From: Lucifuga dentata
Taxonomy: Eukaryota > Chordata > Actinopteri > Ophidiiformes > Bythitidae
Reading direction: 5' to 3'
Assembly (NCBI GenBank): GCA_014773175.1
Contig: VXCM01001360.1
Span: 119,135 to 183,134 of the forward strand
DNA: 64,000 nt
A program made the position numbers and the translations under genes. Below, in pieces: positions 38,789 through 50,394 of this stretch. The notes below the pieces were generated by a model that had not been told where the DNA came from, ran no database searches, and saw only the letters and a program-made list of their open reading frames with translations. Position 1 is the first letter of the stretch. The number at the start of each line of letters is the position of its first letter.

Positions 38789-38870
38789 TAATAAAAAGTC
38801 TCACTGTATAAGGAATGATGTTATAATATATATTATAACATCATTCCTTATACAGTGAGACTTTTTATTA
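38789..38870. repeat. 82-bp perfect palindrome without spacer
   Basis: The two 41-bp arms are exact complements, centred between 38829 and 38830. The left arm contains TAATAAAAAGTCTCACTG and TATAAGGAATGATG. It is preceded by (AT)n. Confidence 0.9.
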
Positions 38871-38879
38871 AACTTATAA

Positions 38880-39630
38880 ATAAAACAATGTACAAAACTA
38901 AATCCAGAATAGTTATTTAACAAGTCCCTTTACAGTGTAAACTTGCTTTTTACTGTAATGAGATTTAAACATACATCAGAAATAAACATAAAAGCAGATC
39001 ATAGATAGAAAAGACAAAAAATAGTCTTGCACTCATTAAAAAAAAAAAGTCATTATTCTGTGCCAAGAAGTTAATCGCTAACACTGAAAGCATCTTTGCA
39101 TTTGCTTCCACAGAACAGCTTCATATTAGCTGTGTCTTAACAAAATAATATGATATTTCTTAGCTTTCTGTTAGCAGCAGCATTGGGGGAAGCAATTATC
39201 TTAACTTACAGGCTGGGAAACACAGCACACTGCATGTTTATATTGAATTTTTCCTGTTTTTGTGCTCAGATAAAAAGCACATATCTTCAAACAGCATTTT
39301 GTTGATGGTGCTCATAGTGTGTGTGTGTGTGTGTGTGTGTGTTGCTTGTGGCTCAGTGTTCTGAGCTTCTTCCTCCCTGCTGCCTTTTGCATCACTTTGA
39401 CAAACTCTCAGCAGGTTCTTCAGCTAAAGGATAATACCAGTGTTTATTTTTTTCTTTCTGTTATTAGACTATATACTGTAAGTCATACTGTAATAGCTAA
39501 TCTGACACCAGGAAAAATCAGATAAAGGTTATAGCTAATAGGATTTCTAATATAAGAAATGGAACCTAGAGAGGAATCCAGATTAGTAAATGGAAGTAAA
39601 CCAATTTTTAATACTAACCTAACTGTAGCA
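38880..39630. other. Non-coding, (GT)n
   Basis: (GT)13 at 39317-39342. No gene recognised. Confidence 0.45.
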
Positions 39631-39631
39631 T

Positions 39632-40328
39632 GGAGCCCCTGATATGACATCCGGGAAAATGAATTTGTTCCACACTTTATTAATATGTGTGCACACTCTA
39701 TTATTTGTTACTTCATTTTAGTTAAATTATGGCCATAGTTTACCAATTTGTTCTCTCATTTTGTTTGAATTTTTGCCATATTTTATCAATTTCCCTTGCC
39801 CTTGCTTCTGTTAAATTGACCATGTTTTACCAATTTATTCCCACGTTAGCAAAATCATGGCCACATTTTTGTTTACAGTATTTAATTTATTGCAAACACT
39901 TATCAGCTACAAGGAAATTTCAATTTTTATAGCACATCAAAAATGAGAATTTTGGTCATTTGCATGCCTGACCAAGGGACTTTAATTACTCTAAAATCCT
40001 ATAGTAAGCAATTGTTCATAATGTGTGTTGATTGAGCTGAATCCAACCATACCAGTTTCATCAACTACTTATGGAAATTTCAGATTTTTTTTTTTATTAA
40101 TTTATTAATTTATTTATTTTTTATTTAAAAAAAAAAAAAAATGAACACATTAGTAAACATGGCCATGATTTAAGTAAGACAAGGGAACTAAATGGTAAAA
40201 TGTGGCCAAGATTTAACTAAAATGAGGGAATGAATAATAAAATATGTGTATGTTTTAAAGTGGGAACTAATTCATAATATGTGGCCACAATATCCATTTT
40301 TTTTCTTGTTGTCATATGAGGTGATCCT
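39632..40328. mobile_element. Element built from inverted arrays of a ~45-bp tandem repeat
   Basis: Left end GGAGCCCCTGATATGACATC; right end on the minus strand GATCACCTCATATGACAA, a diverged inverted repeat. Between 39700 and 39880 are about four direct copies of a ~45-bp unit (AAATCATGGCCACATTTT, then ACCAATTTGTTCCC, then TCATTTTAGTT). Between 40140 and 40290 are three to four copies in inverted orientation. The core is about 260 bp and includes T- and A-rich runs at 40086-40140. No coding capacity. Confidence 0.65.
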
Positions 40329-40334
40329 TTCTGC

Positions 40335-41577
40335 CGAGTGTTTAAATATTGTTACCTTATAACTCCTTATGCTATGAAAAATGTCCATAAGATCCAGTCG
40401 AATCTGTTAAGTTTCGACATATCAGCATGAAAATGCATAACTAGTTCCAAACTTCAACTTAGGGAAAGAATGGAATATAAAACCAAGAGCCTTTGCTCCA
40501 TGGAGAATACTGAATTTGAACTCTCTCTCTTTGAATTTGAACTAAACTCACCTAATGGAGAGAAATAAAGTAATTCCACTTTCACATTTTCATATTTTTC
40601 TTAGAATATTAAACTCTTTCTTCTAAATGCAGTAAGGGATAAATGGTCTGTGATAATCGCAGTACTCTGATCTCTAAACTCTAAAAACTGTCAGACAAGA
40701 GCTGAGCTATTACACAACACTTTCACATGCATCATATGGAGGTCAAGTGGCAACGTTAACATGCTTCTTCCAAAGCCTATGATGAATTGCTAAAATGTGT
40801 TTTCAGATGGAATATCATCCTTCTTTAGCTTTCAGTCAGGGTGATTGGTGAATGTCATCAATCCAACCATTCAACTTTTGCATTAAGTCTAACTGTGTTC
40901 AGTCTGCATTGCATTAAGTTACATCATTTTTTTCGAAGCATGCTATAGTATTTCAGAGGTTTGAACCTGTTTTCCTGCCTTCAAGGCATATTTCAGCTTA
41001 CTATGAAAATCGATGGGCAAAGATAAAATTTGCTTGACTGATAGTTTTAAATGAACCAGCACTTAAAGCAATGTTTTAGTGCTATAGTGGAAAAACCTGC
41101 TTATGGTTCCTACAAAGACACAGATAATTAGGATAGCACTTGCAATTGCACAAGCACTATTGTGCTGCTTGTGCAATTGCAGAAAATGCTCAAAGTTTAC
41201 GAGGAGATAAAAGTACAACAGTCACAACTCACAAAGATAAAATTTAAAAGTTAAAATTTAAAATACACCCAAATATTCCTACGGTGCCTGCCAAATGAAA
41301 GCTGTATTGATGTGTGATTATTTAAAAATCTTAATTAATTAATTAATCTTAATCAAATAGCAAACATAATGCAATTTAACCTGTTTAATATAAAAGAAAC
41401 CATTTTTAAATAGATGATGCAGTTATAGCTTTATCCCCATTATATTTAGAAAATAATATAATTCTCAGTCTCTACACTCCTGATTTTATTGCTTGCAATC
41501 ACATCGTTTTTTTCTTGATACAGTAATAAACTCACAAGTGACATGTTTCACCTCTGCAATGTATTCAGTTTTTTTTT
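40335..41577. other. Non-coding, one short hairpin
   Basis: AT-rich; contains an imperfect hairpin at 41137-41190. No gene recognised. Confidence 0.45.
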
Positions 41578-42468
41578 TTTAGTGTTTCAGACAGCAGGGA
41601 TTAATCTCCTCTATTTTATATTTTCACTTCAAATAAAATAATGTGTTTGATTGAACATGATTGTAAATGTAAATAAAATGCATTTTTAAAGCTTCTGTGA
41701 AAACATGACATACCTATTGTATAATTACATCATCATGACAGCTCTGTTTGCCTTTTCATGTTATAAATCGCAATGTGTCACTGTTAGACTTCACACTACA
41801 ATTACGATTTGAATTGCGCCTGTCAGACATGATTATTGGCTACAGTTAATAAATTCTTATTTTATGAAAATCATTTCAAAGCACTTAATGCTGGCAGTTT
41901 GTTGGCTGTCTCAGTATTGCAACATGATATCACAGAACACTAAATGATTTCAGTTTCTTGGTTCTCAGCTGCATTCACGTTTTGTGCTTTACATACATAT
42001 TTTGACAGTGCTATAAATTATCGGAAATTACTTTGGAACAAAATTACAGGGCATTGATCCAATTCAGTCAAGAAGTGAGAAGGAATTCATATCCATGACT
42101 TCACGTCTAGTTTCTGACTAACCAAATAGAAAAGACTCCATGACAGTAGTTGTTTTTGTGTAAAAAAAAAAAAAAAANGTAAAAAAAAAAAAAAAATGGT
42201 ATTTGCGAAGCTGCTTAAGATAAGACTCAGAATATAATTATTTAACAACTGATCACAAAGCTAAAAATCATTGTCAAGACAGACAATGTAAAGTGAAACT
42301 CTGCCATCCACTGGGAAGTTTAGAGGATTCCAGAAGAGATAAATAAAACAACAGTTATAGATGTCCTGCGGAGGACCCATAAGGCCATTTCAGTAACAAT
42401 CTGTCTCCTTGGTGTCAAGTGAAAATATAAAATAGAGGAGATTAATCCCTGCTGTTTGAAACACTAAA
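41578..42468. repeat. Segment bounded by 52-bp inverted repeats
   Basis: 41578-41629 (TTTAGTGTTTCAGACAGCAG, then GGATTAATCTCCTC and TATTTTCACTT) recurs as its complement at 42417-42468 with one mismatch. The 787-bp interior has no coding potential and includes a duplicated GTA(15) tract around N at 42178. No target duplication is evident. Confidence 0.75.
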
Positions 42469-42604
42469 GTTTGAGTTGCCTCTGCATTCGTCCACTTTTC
42501 TGCAACCATCAAATACATTTATAAAACTGCCAAAGGTTACGTCACTCATGATTTTAATGTATTTAAATGATTTTTATTGGGGGAAGGTTTTCTGAAAATG
42601 TATG

Positions 42605-42872
42605 TTTTCTTTCAGCAATACCAAGTACCTCCTTCTTAAAGTTCAACTCATTGACACCACAGTCTTCTACAGCCAACTATCCCACACAGCCCTGTGAGAA
42701 TTTTCTGAGCATTTTCTCATCGGATATTTCATCAGTTTTTCTCCTTACATACTATTGTTTTCCTTTTTTTTTTTTTTTTTTTTTAAGTAATTCTTCTTAT
42801 AAAGGGCCAGTAAAGTTCCTTGAGACATTTTACATGTTATCAGGCTTTACAAATGAATTCAACTGTATTTGA
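42605..42872 (+). mobile_element. Possible LINE 3' end
   Basis: Ends with GTAAAGTTCCTTGAGACA ... GGCTTTACAAATGAATTCAA, resembling the 3' tail of fish LINEs (GTAAAGTGCCTTGAGA ... GCTTTACAAATAAAATTGAA). An internal T20 run lies at 42765-42784. 5' boundary uncertain. Confidence 0.4.
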
Positions 42873-42879
42873 CTAATGC

Positions 42880-43590
42880 AGAATGCATTCAGAATTCCAC
42901 TCAAGGATGTACAGTCATGTCAACAGAGAAAAAAGACTGAATATGCTAAGCCACTGTGTATCCTTTAAAAAGAAACAAGCCATGTATCATAAATATAGCA
43001 TGAACTGAGTGGAAAGTGTGTTGCACAATTAAGGTTTATTAAAAATAAAGACAATGGAACCTCACAAGCATATTAGCTGAACAATAGCTGTTCTTGTGCC
43101 TGTTTTAAGCTACAATTGCAAAGTCTCTTGTTCTCAGGTGTTGCATTTGCTATATGGTGGCATAAGCAACTTGTCAATGACATTGTGATGTAGATGATAA
43201 ATATCAGGTGTGGCTATATAAGTCACCTACAGTATAATTTGAACAACACTGTCCAAGGTGCTGAAAGATAAATTTTTTTTTTTTTTTTNCCCCCCCCATG
43301 TTTATTTGTAATATAGCAGGGGTTTTAAAGAGAGGGGGGACTTAAAGAGACAGTACTTCAAACAGCATGTTTTCAGTCATTGTGCCCAGTGGTGCTGCAG
43401 TAAGTGGATGAATGTGTTGTTTGCACTGTTTCTGGTTATTCACAAATTGTTAAGTCACTGAATGTGGATGACGATGAGAGCCAGTAGCTGTCATGTTGAA
43501 AAATATGTTGTAGAAGAAGCATTAAGTGAATAGATTAAATAAAATAGATAAATATATAAAACTTTATGAAAATAAATGAAAATTTAGTAA
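42880..43590. other. Non-coding; T-to-C homopolymer join
   Basis: Poly-T, N at 43289, then C7: a contig join. Nothing else recognised. Confidence 0.45.
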
Positions 43591-43910
43591 GCGGCACGGT
43601 GGCTCAGTGGTTAGCATTGTTGCCTCACAGCAAGAAGGTCCTGGGTTCGAGTCCGACCTGGTCCTTTCTGTGTGGAGTTTGCATGTTCTCCCATGTCCAT
43701 GTGGGTTCACTCTGGGTGCTCCGCCTTCCTCCCACCTCCAAAGACATGCAGGTCAGGTGAATTGGAAACTCTAAATTGACCAACCATCTTCTGATAGGTG
43801 TGAATGAGTTTGTCTGTCTCTATGTGTCAGCCCAGCGATAGACTGGCAACCTGTCCAGGGTGAATCCTGCCTCTCACCCAATGACCACTGGGACAGGCTC
43901 CAGACCCCCG
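43591..43910 (+). mobile_element. tRNA-like SINE (widespread fish repeat)
   Basis: Begins GCGGCACGGTGGCTCAGTGG. It has a pol III A-box-like TGGCTCAGTGGTTAG (43600-43614) and a B-box-like GGGTTCGAGTCC (43643-43654), followed by a conserved body (TGTGTGGAGTTTGCATG, CCTCCCACCTCCAAAGACAT, AGACTGGCAACCTGTCCAGG, GGACAGGCTCCAGACCCCC). This is a very common fish interspersed repeat. It lacks its usual tail. Frames 43566-43760 and 43771-44001 read it and are not genes. Confidence 0.85.
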
Positions 43911-43914
43911 TACT

Positions 43915-45799
43915 GTTCTGTTTGTACTGTTCTGAATACCTGCTAATCTGGATTTTGATGGAGATGTTGGTACTCTGTGCATGTGAAGAATGGTCCAACA
44001 TAAACTTTTGCTCTTGGACTCATCACTATTATTTCACACCACAGCACACAGCACACAACTTGCAATCCATCCTAGTGCAGCTTTAAATAAAATACCTGGA
44101 GTATACTGTATTTTTAGAAGCAACAGTAGTCTCCTTTTCTATCAGGAAATTACACAAGCCATTCATGTATGTGATTAAAAATTGAACATCATGCTGGCAT
44201 GTCCAGTCTGACTATTAGAGTTTGGAAGGGTTTAAACTTATGGATATGCTTGGCTAGAAAATATTGAAGCTCTGTGTTCAATTCACGGTTCAAGTATGCT
44301 GCTGAATTGGAAATCAATAGAATTTTTAGAGCGTTGCATAAACTGTAATGAAAGAAGCCATGAGTGTCAATCAGATGCTCATGGGATGTCAGTTTTCCAG
44401 AAGATTCACACACATCCTAATGGAGTTATGGAGCCAGTCTGCCATGTTGTGCAATAAAAGATATAAACATGATCAGGTTTTTGCTTTGTAATTTGCTTTT
44501 TGTGTCTGTAAAGGCATATCAATGGATAGGTAGACAGACAGTTAATTCATTAATCCCTGGGAAGATTTGTTTCATTACAGCAGCATATAAGTTAACACTG
44601 TAAAACACTGTAAACTCTTATAAAATGTTTTGTCTTCAGGAACACAGCTAAGTAAAAAAAAAAAAAAAAAAAAAAAAANTTTTTTTTTTTTTTTTTTTTT
44701 TTTTGCAAAACCAATGTCCTCCACACACTTTACAGATTACTATGCCACTTGTAGAAACTAAGTTTGCAGCATTTATATCCATGCAAACATCAAGTGCACA
44801 AACAATAAACAAAATCAAGAATAACATACTGTAACACAACATGTACTGTAGATTGAAAGGATGGGCTTCCTCCTAATCAAGAATGAGATTAATTATAATT
44901 TTAATATAGTTTCACCTGTGAAAATACAACATTCACACAAAAGTTAAAAAGACATTGTATCGCTGCTGCATTTCACAGTTTAAAAAACAATCAAAATATG
45001 AAATCAAAATATGAAAATCTGAAATTTTCAATGTTATCTGAGATACAAAAACTCTGTATCTCAGTGGTGAGTACATTTGATTCAAGGTCAAACTCTGACC
45101 TTGTGGCAGGTTTTGTCCACTTTTTNTTTTTTTTTTTTTTTTTTTTACATGTAATGGCTACTGATCAATTAAAAAGTAATAAGCTACTATTAATACATTT
45201 GAGTCAGTGGGAATCATCCATGTGTTATTCTCTGCACACTGACTACTGCAGATTCAGCTGGTTTATTAAAGTTGATTCACACTCATTTATGGAAATGCTA
45301 CTCCAGCTCTGTTGCTCATCCTATGGTAGCTTCCATGCATCATTTTCCCTCAAACTGTAAAATGTACAGTACCAGGCTTATTGCAAAAGCCCCCTGTGTG
45401 ACAAGCAGTCTAACTATACTATATAGACAGTCAAATACATGATGACACATCTTGTTGAAATTAACTTTGATCTCCCATCCATCTCCCAGGTCATGCACAT
45501 GTTGAACTGGAAGAGAGACAGGATACAGCTGTATCAGAGATGTGCTGGGTAATTGGTGCACCATTTTGTCACCATATGAATTATTCATTTCTGTTTGTTG
45601 CATCTCCAAGTTGTAGTTACCCCTTTAAAAATGGTCCAAGGAGAGATTTATCACTTTGCCTGCTGTCAAATGAGAATATATTAAAGTGAAGCTTGTGGAT
45701 CTCTTCTGAGATAAATACCACATTTATAATGTCCTTGTCTTGATTCTTGATATCTGCCCCTTTTCTGACTTTGACTATGGTTTGCCCAGAGATACATGT

Positions 45800-45839
<40 letters not shown>

Positions 45840-46520
45840 ATAGTAGTAGATGAGCATAGTGATTTTAAATGAATAATGGAAGAGAAATAGCTCCGAGACA
45901 GGAGGATATATTGTTTAGGATCAGAGTAGGCAAGATGCATTCAGTGACTCAACAAAACTCCAAAGACTGAGAGCAGACATTTATGAAGTCATTTGTCTTT
46001 TTTATCCATCTACTGGCTCACAAACTTGGACTAGTTTTCACAAAGGGCACACAAGTTGAATTTGTGGTGATTAATGAATAATAGTGAAGTTGAAGTTCAG
46101 TAACAAGTTTTGGTTTGGTAAATGTAGGTCAGACATTTACTAGACTAACATAGAACAATATTTTTCTCACCCCTTCACAGCAGGAAATTTTGTAAAATGT
46201 ATATATTTTTAAATTATTATTATTATATATTTAATTTTTATATACAAAGTAAATTGAGGATGTAAAATTGCACTGTACTGTAAAAAATTCTGTTTGCTTA
46301 AAAAAATAAAAAATAAAAAAAAAATTACACTGCCGAATCAGCATCACCCATACTTTACATTGGTGGTGTCTGCATGTTTCCACTCTTATTTGGTATGTTC
46401 ATCAACTCCATTAATAAATACATAGATCTGTTGATCATATATTTTAATCCATCAGATCTGGATCAATATCTCAATCTGGGACAGATAGCACCTGTTGATC
46501 ATCCATTATAGGATGTGTCT
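43915..46520. other. Non-coding with homopolymer joins and (AG)n
   Basis: A(24)NT(24) at 44654-44704, T(5)NT(20) at 45121-45146 and (AG)18 at 45801-45837. No exon or RNA gene recognised. Confidence 0.5.
45801..45837. repeat. (AG)n microsatellite
   Basis: Eighteen AG units. Confidence 0.95.
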
Positions 46521-46521
46521 G

Positions 46522-46560
46522 TTTTATTTATTTATTTATTTACTTACTTACTTACTTACT
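46522..46560. repeat. (TTTA)n(CTTA)n microsatellite
   Basis: Four to five TTTA units followed by five CTTA units. Confidence 0.95.
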
Positions 46561-47058
46561 AAGATTGTGTCTTAGTTTCCTAGAAATTGGCAAATGGCAA
46601 AACATTTCACAACGTTAAAGAAAAAGACAAAAAAAAAAAAAAAATCCCATGTACAGTTTCAAATTTTGATATGTCTTAAAAACCATCTACAGTACCTATT
46701 TACAAAATTTCATCAAAACCAATCTGTAATCTTTGGAGTTATCCTGCTGACAGTCTGAGAGACAATCACCATTTGAAAACACAACACACTGTCCTTCCTT
46801 CTATTTTTTGTCTTTTTTTTAACATCCTTTTTTCCTCCCTCCTTTATCTGGCCTTATTTCATGCCTTCCTTTCATGCAACAATTGATGTCAAAACACCAA
46901 AATCCCCAAAACTGGAGCTCTGAAATTTTTAGCCATTTTTCATGTATTCATTGTACAAACCTTGCAACTGCATGTTGAGCCTTTTACACCCAAGGCTGTA
47001 ACATTACTCTGAAAATTGCATTTCTGTCATAACCTTGCTTTCAGTGTCCCCAGACAGA

Positions 47059-47061
47059 AAA

Positions 47062-47095
<34 letters not shown>
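47059..47095. repeat. (AAAT)n microsatellite
   Basis: Nine AAAT units. Confidence 0.95.
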
Positions 47096-47097
<2 letters not shown>

Positions 47098-47460
47098 CAT
47101 ACCAAATAACGAAAGACTCACATATTCATGCACATCAAATTTTTTTTCTCTAGTTCTTTTGCCATTTTTATTGGTCAGCTCTCAGAGGAGGCATTTTGTA
47201 ATGAATGAAAGTCACTTTATGCTGATTATCATGACATCCTTGTTATTTGCAGGTTGTTTTTTTTTTTTTTTTTTTTNTTTTTTTTTTTTTTTTTTTCCTT
47301 CGGGATGATTTGTGGCAGTGTTAAAATGATAAGTCACATAAATCATATCACGGTGTAATAAAAACTGATTATAAACACTTGGAGTCACATCTCAGCGTGA
47401 TCTGAGTGAAGTTATGGGCACATTTACCTTCTACTACAGTGACACAGATAAAGGGTTAGC

Positions 47461-47508
47461 TCTGTGTGTGTGCGTGTGTGTGCGTGTCTGTGTGTGTGTG
47501 TGTGTGTT
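47461..47508. repeat. (TG)n microsatellite, interrupted
   Basis: TG units with CGTG and TCTG interruptions. Confidence 0.95.
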
Positions 47509-47970
47509 TGAAAGACAGAAAGAGCCAGAGAAACAGAGAGAACAGCTTTGTATGTGTTTGAAAAATAAATAAATAAATAAATAAATAATCTTTATTGGAA
47601 ACACACGACAAAATTGTTGACAAAACTTCCATATATACCACAGAGTTTGTGCAGTTTCATGTTCCAGCTCAGTAGCATCTATGAAATGAAATTCATTTGC
47701 ACTGATTGTGGTATTTGCACTCACACACACAAAACTCAAAGAAATCACAATTAAAGTGCTATGAGGTGTACTGCTAAATGGCAACAGAGCCACTGAATGA
47801 TGAACAGAAAATTAAATGAGTTAAATACTTCAATGACATTGTTGAAGGAAAAGGAAAGCTTTTTATAGATAGAACAGAATAGAATCCAAGCATTGTCTGC
47901 TTTATTTTATTTTTGGCAAATCATCTGTGCTTGTTGCATTCTATTATGTACTAGTGTATGCATAACCTAG

Positions 47971-47977
<7 letters not shown>

Positions 47978-48003
<26 letters not shown>

Positions 48004-48020
48004 CATGTGTGTGTGTATGT
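47978..48020. repeat. (GT)n microsatellite
   Basis: About twelve GT units, then GCATGTGTGTG variants. Confidence 0.95.
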
Positions 48021-50229
48021 GTGTCTGTGTGGCAATATGTTCATCTGTACAGTATAAGGATGTTTCTAGATTTGTCAAGAGAAAGGAATGCTTATCTTAT
48101 GGTTTTTAGCTGGCCTAAAGTGATTTATTGAATTTTGTATTGGTTGATCACCTGCTGCAGATGGAATTTAGTCAATGGAAAAATCTGTTCCAGGCATCTT
48201 ATCTCATTGTTTGAGATCAACACATAAGTTCTTTTAAATCACTGTGGGGATGAATTTGAGTTTTGAGGAAGGAGATTGTTGCAAATTGTTGCATTTTGGC
48301 ATACTCACATCTTTAAAGCGTTGTTGGAGGACTAGGACTAGGTTTAAACTCTGATTAGGTTAAGAGAGTTAACAGTTTAGGGAACGAAATATGTCAAATG
48401 GGCTCGTCACAAATATATGTGTGTGCATTTTTGTCCACATTTTATCTTGTGTATCCATTACCTGAGTGATTCTCGTATAGAAATGCATTTTTAATCAGCA
48501 GTACTTCTGAGGTCTGTGAAGGAAAAGCAGTAGCTTTTCTTTTTGCTGATGTGCAGCAGGCCTCGTTGGCTCTCCTCCTACAACATTAATTAACACTATG
48601 GCTCATGATGGATGACCTCAGCTTTAGCTCACTACCTCCCATTCATCACGACATGTAGGAGGATGGATCCAAATCCAAATCTTTTATTTCATTCCTTTGT
48701 TCCACAACACAAGCAGAGTCACTTTATGCCTTTTTTTTCTTCTTGTAATCACAACGGAATGATCCACTGCTGAGATTAAAAAAAAAAAAAAAAAANTAAA
48801 AAAAAAAAAAAAAAGTCTGTATGTTATGTGGCTTATCAAGAAATGCTTGATCCATTACCAGCTATAAATTATTGTTCTTCAAACTTACTGAGTGTGACTG
48901 TGCAAAACAAATATAACAAATATACCCCCAACTGTTTTTGCACATTGTTGAAAAACTGGCTTGGAAGAGTTTGACATGATGCGTAATATAAAATACACCT
49001 TTTCAAAACAGTTTTGAAAATATCCTAATACAATTGCATTTCTGTATTTCTACATATACTTCATAGATGTCCCTCTTTGCACCATTTCACATTGATGTAT
49101 TGATATTTGCACATTAATTACAGACAGAAAGCGAGAAAGCCATATACCCACAGTATCACACATAGACTACACATCACCCTCCCAATCCACAGCCCAGCCT
49201 ACATTGTTCACACTTCAACAGGGACAGACTGTGCACAACTTATAAATCCTATGTGTGGGTAAGTTGACTGCTTCAACATTCTAGAACCATCCAACTGTGT
49301 GTCATTTTTAACTTGTAAAGTTTCAAATACCATCTGCAGAGTTCTCTGAAAATAAGTCCTAAGCGAAGAATTCCGACGCCGTGGAACAGAGACCATGCTG
49401 TGCAAAAAATGTCAGTTACTTCATTCCCCGCATGTCATTCTGCCACTCAATTACAGCACGGCTCTGTGGGAAGAGTATTTTTATAGGTTTCTCTTCGTGA
49501 GAACAAAATACACTTGAGAAAGTTGATTGTGATGTTATTGCTGCTGATGAGATGTAGATATTTCCTTGCAGCTCCGTCTCCTACAAATTATATTTATAAA
49601 CCATAAAAATACATTTCCCGCAAATTGTACGTGGTCCTGGATTGCATTCAACCTTTGGTGCCAAAGGAGGAAATAGTGTGATGTTGTTTTACAAATGAAA
49701 AATTCACAGGGAGGAGGGTCGGGTGGATGGGTGGGTGTGGAAAACACAGAGTTGAGAGAATGCTATCCACTCAGACTATAGTGACTGACTGGATAGCTCT
49801 CAGTCACTATAATTATAAGTTAGCAAGAAGTTAGCATCCAGGTTTTAATTAACAGTTACCATGATCTTTTTGTAACCGCAACCTACTGGTTTTAGTTGCT
49901 TTAGTTGAGGTGAGGCAACATTCTAGAAAAACAAACAGTTTGCTATTGGATCAGCAGTAGTTTGGGCTATTTGCTTTTTCAGTGCTGTTTTTTAGGGGCC
50001 GATACAGTTTTACAGGCATGGTGGAGATAGTGGAGGTAGACATGTTTTCCTTTCTTCGAACATATTTTAGTTTACAGAATGCATATTGATTTTGGAATCT
50101 TTGATGTAAGTTTGGCCCAAGCAGTAGCCCAGCATATAGACAGAGCCTCCCGATGAAACTTACTATAACTTAAAAGTAATGCTTTGTATAGAAGGATCAG
50201 GACTTACAGTATCTGGGATCAATTTTAGG

Positions 50230-50392
50230 CCTCCTGTACGTTTACTAGGGCTTTTGTCTTTGTGTGAGATCCTCTCACAGTCCAACCTTGTATAAGCCCC
50301 TTGAGGGTTTTCTGCAGTTCTCCTTTTTTATGTAATCTTGCATTTTTCTTTTTGTATATGTGAAAATAAATAAACTAAACTAAACTAAATGC
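50230..50392 (+). mobile_element. Possible LINE/SINE 3' tail with (AAACT)n
   Basis: CCCCTTGAGGGTTTTCTGCA upstream of GTGAAAATAAATAAAC and an (AAACT)3-4 run resembles a retroposon 3' end with a simple-sequence tail. Family not identified. Confidence 0.35.
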
Positions 50393-50394
50393 TG

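Larger units (their letters stand above)
46561..50229. other. Non-coding with several microsatellites
   Basis: (AAAT)n at 47059-47095, T(20)NT(19) around 47277, (TG)n at 47461-47508, (AAAT)n at 47563-47587, (GT)n at 47978-48020 and a duplicated TA(18) join at 48796. The block 48540-48665 is repeat-free and could be conserved non-coding. Open frames at 47434-47793 read microsatellites. Confidence 0.5.

Noticed and set aside
43600..43654. A and B box-like motifs suggesting a tRNA gene
   Set aside because: No cloverleaf or anticodon arm; the sequence is a known type of tRNA-like interspersed repeat.
47434..47793. Minus-strand frames with His-Thr runs
   Set aside because: Translation of the (TG)n and (AAAT)n microsatellites.
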